This document shows, piece by piece, positions 16,817 through 25,180 of a stretch of DNA of 49,510 nt. The stretch is from Solirubrobacteraceae bacterium (lineage in GTDB: Bacteria; Actinomycetota; Thermoleophilia; Solirubrobacterales; Solirubrobacteraceae). Below the pieces are notes generated by a model. That model had not been told where the DNA came from, made no database searches, and worked only from the letters and a program-made list of their open reading frames with translations. Within the stretch, counting starts at the first letter, position 1. Each line of letters starts with the position of its first letter. The translations under genes and the position numbers were made by a program. The DNA is taken from contig JALNWQ010000023.1 in NCBI GenBank assembly GCA_023230855.1, positions 1 through 49,510 on the forward strand. Reading direction: 5' to 3'.

Positions 16817-17760
16817 TGGGCGACGTCGACGGCGGCATGGTCCGGCTGGCGTTCCGCGTCCGCGCGGAGGACGCCGAGATCGTCCTCGCCGAGCTCGTCG
16901 ACCTGGCACCGTCGGGCGTGGAGGAGCGCGACCTCGGCGACACGGTCGAGTACGCCCTGTACGGCGCCCCCGGCGAGCTGCCCGAGCTGCCGGCGGTGCG
17001 CGCCGCGATCGGCGGCGCCCTCGTCGAGGTCCTGAGCACCCCGGTCGCCGACGACTGGGCCGACCGCTGGCGGGCGTTCCACCGGCCGGTGCTCGTCGCG
17101 GACCGCCTGCACGTGCGACCCCCGTGGGCCGACCCGCACCCCGGTCCGGGCGTCGCCGAGCTCGTCATCGACCCGGGCCGCGCGTTCGGCACCGGCGCGC
17201 ACGGCACCACGCGGCTCTGCCTCGAGCTGCTCGTCGGCCTGACGGCGGAGCGGGGCGCCGCCGTCGCGGGCGATGGAACGGACGCGCCGACCGCCGGGGC
17301 CGGCCCCGCCGCCGCGATCGGCCCGGTCCTCGACCTGGGCTGCGGATCGGGCGTGCTCGCCGTCGCCGCCGCCCTGCTGGGGTGGGGTCCCGTGCACGGG
17401 CTCGACAACGAGCCGGCGTCGGTCGAGGCCACCGTCACGAACGCGGACGTCAACGGGGTGACCGTCACCGCCGGCCGGTTCGACCTGCTGCGCGAGGGCG
17501 CGGCGGGCATGTCGAGCGCCGGGGGACCGGGCGACGACCGACCGCCGCTCGTCCTCGCCAACCTCCTGCGGCCGCTGCTGCTGCGGGTCGCCGCCGACGG
17601 GTTCGCCGGTCCGGCGCCGCATGCGCTCATCGCGTCGGGCCTGCTCGTCGCCGAGGCCGACGAGGTCGCCGCCGCGTTCGCCCGCCACGGCCTCGTCGAG
17701 GCCGACCGCCGCGACGACGGCGAGTGGGCGGCGCTGCTGCTGCGGCGCTCCGGGCGCTGA
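16816..17760 (+). CDS. prmA: ribosomal protein L11 methyltransferase-like SAM enzyme
   Basis: 314 residues. An N-terminal recognition domain (VRLAFRVRAEDAEIVLAELV) precedes the PrmA-type segment VIDPGRAFGTGAHGTTRLCL. The Rossmann methyltransferase motif LDLGCGSGVLAVAAALLG (D173) and a VLANLLRPLLL motif IV, like the NIL.xPL of PrmA, follow. PrmA trimethylates L11 on Lys/N-terminus using SAM. A Gly/Ala-rich insert (about residues 148-170) before the SAM site is not typical. The start overlaps the dnaJ stop. Position after dnaJ is conserved in many bacteria and supports the call. Confidence 0.9.
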   Translation: MGDVDGGMVRLAFRVRAEDAEIVLAELVDLAPSGVEERDLGDTVEYALYGAPGELPELPAVRAAIGGALVEVLSTPVADDWADRWRAFHRPVLVADRLHVRPPWADPHPGPGVAELVIDPGRAFGTGAHGTTRLCLELLVGLTAERGAAVAGDGTDAPTAGAGPAAAIGPVLDLGCGSGVLAVAAALLGWGPVHGLDNEPASVEATVTNADVNGVTVTAGRFDLLREGAAGMSSAGGPGDDRPPLVLANLLRPLLLRVAADGFAGPAPHALIASGLLVAEADEVAAAFARHGLVEADRRDDGEWAALLLRRSGR

Positions 17761-17870
17761 CGCGGCCACGGCGAAGCGGAGGGGACGGGTGGCGGCCGTG
17801 GGGCCCGCCATCACGACGAGGAGCACCGGCGTTCCCGAGGAGGTGGCGCAGGGGGGATCGCCGCGTGGTG

Positions 17871-17962
17871 GTGGCGGTTGTCGCCACGAGGACGTGGCGG
17901 TATTGGCCGCGAGGTCGTGGTGCAATGGGCCACGGATCGGTGGCGGATTCCGCCACCGATGC
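17871..17962 (+). promoter_or_regulatory. array of four 23-bp palindromic repeats upstream of ATPase gene
   Basis: Four direct repeats start at 17871, 17894, 17917 and 17940, an exact 23-bp period. Each begins GTGGCGG or GTGGTGC and contains an inverse half-site GCCAC/GCCGC. Repeat 1 has GTGGCG/CGCCAC and repeat 4 has the perfect GGTGGCGGATTCCGCCACC (17939-17957). A degenerate extra site with GTGGCG at 17843 is out of phase (28 bp). The array ends one base before the TATGTT hexamer, so it covers the -35 region. It looks like a multi-site operator or iteron-type binding array. Confidence 0.8.
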
Positions 17963-17968
17963 TATGTT
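17963..17968 (+). promoter_or_regulatory. -10 element of ATPase gene
   Basis: TATGTT directly abuts the repeat array and lies 7 nt before the GTG at 17976, the same geometry as many other genes in the window. This favours the GTG as a leaderless start over the in-frame ATGs at 17925 and 17964. Confidence 0.55.
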
Positions 17969-17975
17969 GTGGTCG

Positions 17976-19085
17976 GTGCCCAACCCGTTTCGCTACGACG
18001 ACCCGCTGCCCGAGGCGGAGCAGATCGGCCGGGAGCGGGAGCGTGACCGACTGGTCGATCTGTGTCTCGACGGCCGCAACAGCCGACTCACCGCGCCGCG
18101 CCGGTTCGGCAAGACATCGCTCGTCCGGGCGGCGCTGGCGAAGGCCCACGACGCCGGCCTCACGGTGGTGTACGTCAACTTCCTCGGCGTCGTCACGGTG
18201 CAGGACGTCGTCGATCGCATCGATCGGGCCTATGGCGAGCACCTGGACGGCGCGCTGCGTAGCTTCTGGAAGTCGATCCAGGCGACGCTCTCCGCGGCGC
18301 CGGCGGGCGTGGGCATCAGCGTGACGTCGCGAACGGCCGATCCTCAACTGCTCGATCGTCTTGCGTTGCCGCGCCGGATCGGGACGAAGACCGGTGCGCG
18401 GGTCGCGGTGGCGTTCGACGAGTTCCAGGAGGTCGCGCGGGTCGCCGATGCGCTTCCGGGCGTCTTCCGATCCGAGATCGAGCAGCACGGCGACGCCGTC
18501 GCGTACACGTTCTGCGGATCCCATCCGGGAATGATGCGCGACCTCTTCGCGGCCCGACGGCACGCGTTCTTCGCGCAGGCGACGCCGATCCCACTGCCCC
18601 CGTTGGGGGTGGCCGAGACGATCACCACGGTCGCGGCCCGGTTCCGCGAGCACGATCGCGACGCCGGCGAGGCGCTCGACGCCCTCGTCGCCACGGCTGC
18701 CGGGCATCCGCAGCGGACGATGCTGCTCGCACACCATCTCTTCGCCCACACCGCCGCGGGGTCGGTCGCCGGGCCCGAGCAGTGGTCGGCGGCGCTGCAC
18801 GATGCGGAGCGCCACGTCGATGACGAGGTCCACAGCGCCTGGGACGCGCTCTCCGATGTGGAGCGCCGCGTCGTCGTGACGGTGGCCGACGGCACGGTCG
18901 CGCTGCAGGGGCAGGCCGCCGCCGCGGCCTTCGGGATCGTCCGCGGATCGAGCACCACCGCCGCCGCCCAGCGCCTCGTGGCGGACGGGTCGATCGAGCC
19001 CGACGACCAAGCCCCATCGGGCTACCGCGTCGTCGACCCGATGCTCGGTCGGTGGCTGCGCGCCGGCCGACGGTGGCCGGCCTGA
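17976..19085 (+). CDS. archaeal-type/STAND AAA+ ATPase with C-terminal winged helix
   Basis: 369 residues. VPNPFRYDDPLPEAEQIGRE is the usual start of this ATPase family (PF01637-like), which supports the GTG. Walker A is APRRFGKTSL (G45-K46-T47), Walker B is VAVAFDEFQEVA (D148-E149), and a sensor-like FCGSHPGMMRDLF follows. A C-terminal winged helix spans about 290-365 (WDALSDVERRVVVTVADG). Members of this clade are poorly characterised; many behave as mobile or conflict-related loci. Codon choice is slightly less G/C-biased than in neighbours, hinting at transfer. The 23-bp repeat array upstream suggests dedicated control. It sits where rsmE often follows prmA, so it may be an insertion. Confidence 0.82.
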   Translation: MPNPFRYDDPLPEAEQIGRERERDRLVDLCLDGRNSRLTAPRRFGKTSLVRAALAKAHDAGLTVVYVNFLGVVTVQDVVDRIDRAYGEHLDGALRSFWKSIQATLSAAPAGVGISVTSRTADPQLLDRLALPRRIGTKTGARVAVAFDEFQEVARVADALPGVFRSEIEQHGDAVAYTFCGSHPGMMRDLFAARRHAFFAQATPIPLPPLGVAETITTVAARFREHDRDAGEALDALVATAAGHPQRTMLLAHHLFAHTAAGSVAGPEQWSAALHDAERHVDDEVHSAWDALSDVERRVVVTVADGTVALQGQAAAAAFGIVRGSSTTAAAQRLVADGSIEPDDQAPSGYRVVDPMLGRWLRAGRRWPA

Positions 19086-19178
19086 CGTCGGCTCCGTGGC
19101 GCGGTGGTCCACCGCGACGCGGGACCGGGCCGGCGAGGCACGCACGATCACGTCTCCCGAGGGACTAGCCTGCCGCCC

Positions 19179-20078
19179 ATGGCCGCGCCGCTGCTCCTCC
19201 TCGACCTGCCGTGGCTGTTGTACCGCGCGCACTTCGCGTTGCCGTCGAGCATCAAGGGGGCCGACGGCGAGCCGATCGGGGCGCTGCTCGGGGCGGTCCG
19301 GACGATCCTCGCCGAGATCGACGAGCACGACCCCGTCGCGGTCTGCTGCGCGACCGGGGCCGAGGACGCCACCGAGCGCGTCGCGCTGCTGCCCGCGTAC
19401 CACGCCCACCGCGAGCCGATGCCCGACGCGCTGCGCCGGCGGTGGGACCAGGCCCCGGCGCTCTGCGAGGCGTTCGGGTGGGCGGTCCGCGACGGCGGCG
19501 CCTGGGAGGCCGACGACGTCATCGCGTCGCTCGCGGCCGAGCGCGCCGCCGGCGGGGGCCGGTCGGTCATCGTCACCGGCGACCGCGACCTCATGGCGTG
19601 CGTCGGCGAGCACGTCGTCGTGCGTCGGCCCGCCGGTCGCGGGCCCGGCCTGGTCACGGTCGACGCGCCGGGCGTGGTCGAGGCGGTCGGTGTCCGTCCC
19701 GACCAGGTGACCGACCTCATCGCCCTGCGGGGCGACCCGTCCGACGGCATCCCCGGCGTGCCCGGGATCGGGGCGAAGACCGCCGCCCGGATGCTCGCCG
19801 TCCACGGTGACCTGGAGGGCGTGCTGCGCGCCGCGGGCGCCGACGGGCCGGACGGCGAGCCCGGGGGCGAGGCGGTCCACGGCGACGGCCTGACCCCGCG
19901 CCTGGCCGGCGTCCTGCGCGACCACGCCGCCGACGCCCGCCGCGACCGTCAGGTGGCGCAGCTGCAGACGCTCGACGTCGATCCGGTTCCCGACGGGCCC
20001 ACCGACCGCGACGCCGGCGCCGCGGCCGCCGAGGCCCTGGGGATGGACCGGTTGGCGAAGGACCTGCGGGCGGCCTGA
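19179..20078 (+). CDS. standalone 5'-3' exonuclease (PolA N-domain/flap family)
   Basis: 299 residues. It has the PIN-like core (LLLDLPWLLYRAHFALPS), WEADDVIASLA, VTGDRDLMACV (D135, D137 as metal ligands), and the helix-3-turn-helix GDPSDGIPGVPGIGAKTAAR near residues 186-205. Such proteins process RNA primers or flaps; here the polymerase domain is absent, as in actinobacterial free-standing exonucleases. TAGCCT (19166-19171) lies 7 nt before the ATG, suggesting leaderless transcription. It is convergent with paralog 2, with a long hairpin between. Confidence 0.92.
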   Translation: MAAPLLLLDLPWLLYRAHFALPSSIKGADGEPIGALLGAVRTILAEIDEHDPVAVCCATGAEDATERVALLPAYHAHREPMPDALRRRWDQAPALCEAFGWAVRDGGAWEADDVIASLAAERAAGGGRSVIVTGDRDLMACVGEHVVVRRPAGRGPGLVTVDAPGVVEAVGVRPDQVTDLIALRGDPSDGIPGVPGIGAKTAARMLAVHGDLEGVLRAAGADGPDGEPGGEAVHGDGLTPRLAGVLRDHAADARRDRQVAQLQTLDVDPVPDGPTDRDAGAAAAEALGMDRLAKDLRAA

Positions 20079-20090
20079 TCGGACCGGAGC

Positions 20091-20139
20091 CGTCCCGTCC
20101 CGTCGCCGGGCGGGCGGTGCCTCGGGGCGGGACGGGACG
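20091..20139. terminator. bidirectional hairpin terminator
   Basis: A perfect 12-bp stem, CGTCCCGTCCCG (20091-20102) and CGGGACGGGACG (20128-20139), encloses a 25-nt G-rich loop between convergent exonuclease and paralog 2 genes. Confidence 0.6.
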
Positions 20140-20148
20140 CCGCCGCCG

Positions 20149-22245
20149 TCACCCGTCGGTCGCCGGCACCCCGATCAGGCGGGTGATCTCCATCCGTCCC
20201 GGGGGGATCCCGAACCGCACCTGCAGCTGCGGCCCGGGGCCCGGGTTGGACGTCGACGCGTTGGGGAAGTCGACCGTGCCGCGCGCGTCGTCGGGCAGGC
20301 CGTACGTCGCGGCGACGTAGCGGCCACCGGACGGGGCGACGATCGGCAGCTGCTCCAGGTCCTCGCCGGTCAGGCGCAGGCCCACCCGCATCGGGACGCC
20401 GCGGATCGTCGCGGTCCCGTCGCCACCGGCGGTCGGCAGCCGCAGGATCCCGGTGAGCGTCTGGCCGCCGTGGTTGACGATCCGGTACGTCGTCTGGATC
20501 GTGCCCTCGCGGAACTCGTGCGTCAGCTCCACTCGCACGCCCTCGCCGGAGTCGGTCGCGGTCGCGGTCGCCGACTCCCCGAGGTCCCCCGACGTGTCGG
20601 CCCGGTCGTCGCCGGGGACGATGAGCGACTGCGACAGCGTCGTGCTGCCCGGCTGGGTCTCCAGGCGACGCCTGCCGTCCGGGCCCTGGATCCGCAGCCC
20701 GAGCGTGCCGCCGCGTCGGCCGCCGACGCTCGTCAGGCCCCGGCCCAGGTCGTCGAACAGCCGCGCGGGCTCGATCCCGCCGGTCTGCAAGGCCGCGAAC
20801 GGCCGCACGATCGCGGTCGCGTAGCGGCTCGTCGACACGGTGAGCCGGCCGAGGTCGCCGTCGTGGGTGAGCGACGACGGCAGCGGACGCGACGGCCCGG
20901 ACGCCAGGTCGTCGCCGTCGGCGGCGGCGAGCACCGACGCGAGCCGTGCGAGCGCGACGTGGAGGTTGCCGTCCTCGCCGAGCAGCGCGCTGCCGGTCAT
21001 GCCGTAGAAGCTCGGCGACACCTCGACGCGGCCCTCCTGCCGCACCCGCTCGGCGAACGTCCGCAACGCGGAGCGCAGCAGGCCGCGGGCGAGCGCCTGC
21101 TGCTGGGGGAACGTCTGCTGGCTGCGGGTGCCCTCGAGCGCCCGCAGCATCCCCCGCAGGGCGTGGACCCAGTACTGGGTGAGGTACAGCCGGTCCTTGC
21201 CCAGGCCGGTGTCCCAGTTGAGCAGGCCCGCCCCGGTCCAGCCGCCCAGCAGCGTGCGGCGCAGCCACGCCTGCGCCAGCCGCAGCTGCGACGGCGACAG
21301 CGGCGCCATCCCGGCCCGCACCGCCCGGTCGTACGCGCCGAGCGCCCCGACGACGATGTTGGCGTACTCGGTGGAGTCGGACCGGTTGAGGGTCGCGGTC
21401 GGCGGCCGGGTCGGCACGTAGCGCAGCCCCAGCCCGGAGCTGAGGTTGCTCGTGCCACCGTCGACGTACGGGGCGCGGGCGTGGTCGAGGAACCACGTCA
21501 GCTGCTCGCGGTAGTCGTCGCGCAGCAACGTCGGGTCGCCGGTGACGTCGGCGTACGCCTCGTACACGTCGACGTTCCAGTTGATCTGGTTGAGGGTGCG
21601 TCGGTCGCCGCCCCAGTACGCGGACCGTCCGACCGCGCTCACCGCGTCCTTCAGGGCGTCCGCCAGGTCGTCGGGCATGTCGACCCGGTCGCGGGCCCGC
21701 CACGCCGCGGCGAGGGCGCGCATCGCGACGGCGTCGAACGACGGGTGCATCGTCACGTCGCCCTCGGTCGTCGAGAACCCGGGCGCGTGGCGGTGGTCGC
21801 CGGTGCCCGGTCCCTCGAGCACCCGCCTGCCGCGCAGGGTCGGCACGTAGTTGCGCTCCACGAGCCGCCGGACCAGGGCGACGACCCGGTCGTCGTGGCG
21901 GGCCGCGCCCTCGTGGTCGGCGAGCGCCGCCTGGCTGTGGACGAGCAGCATCTCGGCGTTGATCCGGCTCGTCGCGGGGCCGTCGGCGGCGCCCAGGTCG
22001 GTGCTGCGGTACCCCTGCGCGTCGGGATCCCACCCGGGCAGGATCGGCTCGACGAGCCGGTCGGCGGTCGCCCACAGCTCGACGACGTCCGGCGACGTCG
22101 CCCGCGGCGGGTCGCGCAGCGCGTCGCTCCCCGGGCCGAGCGCCGGGGGGCTGGACACGAGCAACGCGTAGGCCAGCAGCAGGAGGAGCAGCCCCGGCCA
22201 GACCACGCGCACCGCCCGGGGGTGCAGCAGGAGGTCGCCGAGCAC
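20149..22245 (-). CDS. membrane-anchored or secreted protein, paralog 2 of 3
   Basis: 698 residues. The GTG at 22243-22245 has GAGGAT 8 nt upstream. The N-terminus is a signal anchor or signal peptide (VVWPGLLLLLLAYALLVSS) with no lipobox. Residues ~45-420 are helical and share paralog motifs: RINAEMLLVHSQAAL, TLNQINWNVDVYEAYADVTG (N219 onward), LLRDDYREQLTWFLDHARA, STEYANIVVGALGAYDRA and LLNWDTGLGKDRLYLTQYW. A beta-type C-terminal half follows (LTHDGDLGRLTVSTSRYATAI, GGTLGLRI). It is closer to paralog 1 than to paralog 3 by eye. Function unknown; no neighbour points to a pathway. Confidence 0.8.
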   Translation of the reverse strand: MLGDLLLHPRAVRVVWPGLLLLLLAYALLVSSPPALGPGSDALRDPPRATSPDVVELWATADRLVEPILPGWDPDAQGYRSTDLGAADGPATSRINAEMLLVHSQAALADHEGAARHDDRVVALVRRLVERNYVPTLRGRRVLEGPGTGDHRHAPGFSTTEGDVTMHPSFDAVAMRALAAAWRARDRVDMPDDLADALKDAVSAVGRSAYWGGDRRTLNQINWNVDVYEAYADVTGDPTLLRDDYREQLTWFLDHARAPYVDGGTSNLSSGLGLRYVPTRPPTATLNRSDSTEYANIVVGALGAYDRAVRAGMAPLSPSQLRLAQAWLRRTLLGGWTGAGLLNWDTGLGKDRLYLTQYWVHALRGMLRALEGTRSQQTFPQQQALARGLLRSALRTFAERVRQEGRVEVSPSFYGMTGSALLGEDGNLHVALARLASVLAAADGDDLASGPSRPLPSSLTHDGDLGRLTVSTSRYATAIVRPFAALQTGGIEPARLFDDLGRGLTSVGGRRGGTLGLRIQGPDGRRRLETQPGSTTLSQSLIVPGDDRADTSGDLGESATATATDSGEGVRVELTHEFREGTIQTTYRIVNHGGQTLTGILRLPTAGGDGTATIRGVPMRVGLRLTGEDLEQLPIVAPSGGRYVAATYGLPDDARGTVDFPNASTSNPGPGPQLQVRFGIPPGRMEITRLIGVPATDG

Positions 22246-22600
22246 CGCCGGACATCCTCACGAATCGGGCCGTCGGACGTGCCGGTGGCCGCCCCGGCGG
22301 CCGGTCGGGCGCGCGTCGCCGACCACCGACGGCGGCCCGCGGCGCCCGGTCGCGGCGTGGCGCGCGGCCCGCGGCACGGAGCGCCGGGACCGGATCGACC
22401 GGACTCGAACCGGACGACGAGGCGGGACGCGACCCCGTCCCGGCGGGCTCCGTCCGGTGTCGGCGTATGATCGGTTCTCAGATGCTCAGCGTCGTGATCG
22501 CCGGGGCGCGACACCAGGATCCTCCTGGCGCACCGGCGACGCTCCGCCGTCCGATGCGGTGGAGCGGCACGCGACGCGACGACACCCCCCGGGAGACGGT
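22246..22600. other. intergenic region with phoH leader
   Basis: 355 bp between divergent paralog 2 and phoH. It holds TATGAT at 22466-22471 and a perfect 6-bp hairpin with a 3-nt loop (CCAGGA/TCCTGG, 22514-22528). The GGGAG Shine-Dalgarno is at 22591-22595. No gene is credible. A TTCGAGTCC-like sequence near 22393 is not a tRNA. Confidence 0.55.
22466..22471 (+). promoter_or_regulatory. phoH: putative phoH -10 element
   Basis: TATGAT is the best -10 match in the region. It lies inside the longest open frame, downstream of the GTG at 22457. If real, the transcript starts near 22478 and that GTG cannot be used. This supports the TTG at 22601 and implies a 5' leader of about 120 nt. Confidence 0.5.
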
Positions 22601-23592
<992 letters not shown>

Positions 23593-23596
<4 letters not shown>

Positions 23597-24087
23597 GCCC
23601 GCGGCGGGACGACCCGGGCGCGCACGACGACCCCGGGTCGGCCCCGGCGTCGGGCGGCGCCGTCGAGATCGAGGTCGAGATCGAGCACGACGACGGGCCG
23701 CCCGCGGGCCTGCCGACCGGGCACGACCTGCGGGTGCTCGTCGAGACGGCGCTCGCGACCGCGGGCGTCGACGACGGCCACGTCGCGATCACGATCGTCG
23801 ACGCCGACCGGATCCACGAGCTCAACCGCGAGCACCGCGACCGCGACCGGCCGACCGACGTGCTGTCGTTCCCGATCGACGGTGCGGGACCGGTCGCCGG
23901 CCCGCGCGAGATCGGCGACGTCGTCATCTGCCCGGAGCACACCGTCGACGTGCGCGAGGCCGTCGTCCACGGGGCGCTGCACCTCGTCGGATGGGACCAC
24001 GAGGTCGACGACGGCGAGATGCTCGCCCTCCAGGCCCAGATCCTCGCCTGGCTCCCCGCGCCCGGGTCGGACGTCGCGACGGCCTGA
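23593..24087 (+). CDS. ybeY: endoribonuclease YbeY
   Basis: 164 residues. The zinc motif HGALHLVGWDH gives three His ligands (H126, H130, H136), and DRPTDVLSFPID is the second conserved block. YbeY matures rRNA ends and takes part in ribosome quality control. The GTG start overlaps the phoH stop (GTGA), so the two are coupled. The N-terminal ~25 residues are acidic and poorly conserved, as usual. The phoH-ybeY-era order is widespread. Confidence 0.95.
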
Positions 24088-24130
24088 TCGGCCGCGCGGT
24101 CGTCACGCGGTCCCTGCGATCATCGGCGCG

Positions 24131-25120
24131 GTGGACGACGTGACCGACCTGCCCGACGAGGAGCCGACGGCGGACGACGACGCGCCCGGCGTGGCCTACG
24201 ACGGGTGGCGGACCGCGCCGCTCGAGAGCGGCGACGTCACGACCCGCTCGGGGTTCGTCGCGTTCGCCGGCCGCCCGAACGCCGGCAAGTCGACGCTGAC
24301 CAACGCGATGATCGGCGCGAAGGTCGCGATCACGTCCGACAAGCCGCAGACGACCCGCCGGGCGATCCGTGGCGTGCTGACCCGCGACGACGCGCAGCTC
24401 GTCGTCGTCGACCTGCCCGGGGTCCAGCGGCCCCGGGACTCGCTCACCGGCCGGATGCAGCGCCGGGTCGAGTCGGAGATGCGCGGGGCGGACGTCGCCC
24501 TGCTCGTCCTCAACGGGGCGGAGGGCGTCGGCCCCGGGGACCGCTACATCGCCAAGCAGCTCGCGGACCTGCGGGTGCCGGTCGTCGTCGCGGTGAACAA
24601 GATCGACCGGTTGAGCCGGGCCGAGACGCTCGAGGTCCTCGTCGCCGCCGCCGAGATCGGGGTGGGGGAGGACGTGTTCCCGATCTCGGCCCGCAAGGGC
24701 ACCGGGGTTCCGGCGCTCGTCGAGCACCTCGTCGGGCTGCTGCCGCGCGGGCCGTTCTTCTTCCCCGTCGACGAGCGGACCGACCAGCCGCGGCACGTGC
24801 TGCTCGCCGAGCTCGTCCGCGAGCAGATCCTGCGCCGCACGTTCCAGGAGATCCCGCACGCGGTCGAGGTCGCGATCGAGGAGGTCGAGCGGCCGAAGGA
24901 CGACCTGCACGTCGTCGTCGCCAACGCCTGGGTCGAGAGCCCGTCGCAGAAGGGGATCCTGATCGGCGCGGGCGGCAGGATGATCCGCACCATCGGCACC
25001 GCCGCCCGCAAGGAGCTGGAGCGCGAGCTCGGCACCCGCGTCCACCTCGACCTGCAGGTCAAGGTCCGGCGCAACTGGCGCAGCGACGAGACGATGCTCG
25101 ACCGGCTCGAGATCGACTGA
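24131..25120 (+). CDS. era: GTPase Era
   Basis: 329 residues. G1 is GRPNAGKST (from G47), G3 DLPGVQ, G4 NKIDRL and G5 SARKG. The C-terminal KH domain has GILIGAGGRMIRTIGTAARK for 16S rRNA 3'-end binding. Era assists 30S assembly. The 40-residue acidic N-terminus (DDVTDLPDEEPTADDD) is an extension relative to E. coli Era. The GTG at 24131 is preceded by GATCAT with a 7-nt gap, which suggests a leaderless transcript although the gene lies only 43 bp after ybeY. Confidence 0.95.
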   Translation: MDDVTDLPDEEPTADDDAPGVAYDGWRTAPLESGDVTTRSGFVAFAGRPNAGKSTLTNAMIGAKVAITSDKPQTTRRAIRGVLTRDDAQLVVVDLPGVQRPRDSLTGRMQRRVESEMRGADVALLVLNGAEGVGPGDRYIAKQLADLRVPVVVAVNKIDRLSRAETLEVLVAAAEIGVGEDVFPISARKGTGVPALVEHLVGLLPRGPFFFPVDERTDQPRHVLLAELVREQILRRTFQEIPHAVEVAIEEVERPKDDLHVVVANAWVESPSQKGILIGAGGRMIRTIGTAARKELERELGTRVHLDLQVKVRRNWRSDETMLDRLEID

Positions 25121-25135
25121 CCCCCCCCGGTCGTC

Positions 25136-25155
25136 GCGCGCCGGACACGGTGCGC
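25136..25155. terminator. hairpin between era and paralog 3
   Basis: GCGCGCCG pairs with CGGTGCGC (one mismatch) across a 4-nt loop in the 60-bp gap between convergent genes. Confidence 0.4.
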
Positions 25156-25180
25156 CGACGCGTCGTCGCCCGGTGGTGCG

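Noticed and set aside
17939..17957. Considered the perfect palindrome before the ATPase gene as a terminator for prmA.
   Set aside because: It is the fourth unit of a 23-bp phased array and abuts a -10 element, so a regulatory array explains it better.
22380..22460. A TTCGAGTCCGG-like motif on the minus strand resembling a tRNA T-arm.
   Set aside because: No matching acceptor stem, D-arm or anticodon arm can be placed at the proper distances.
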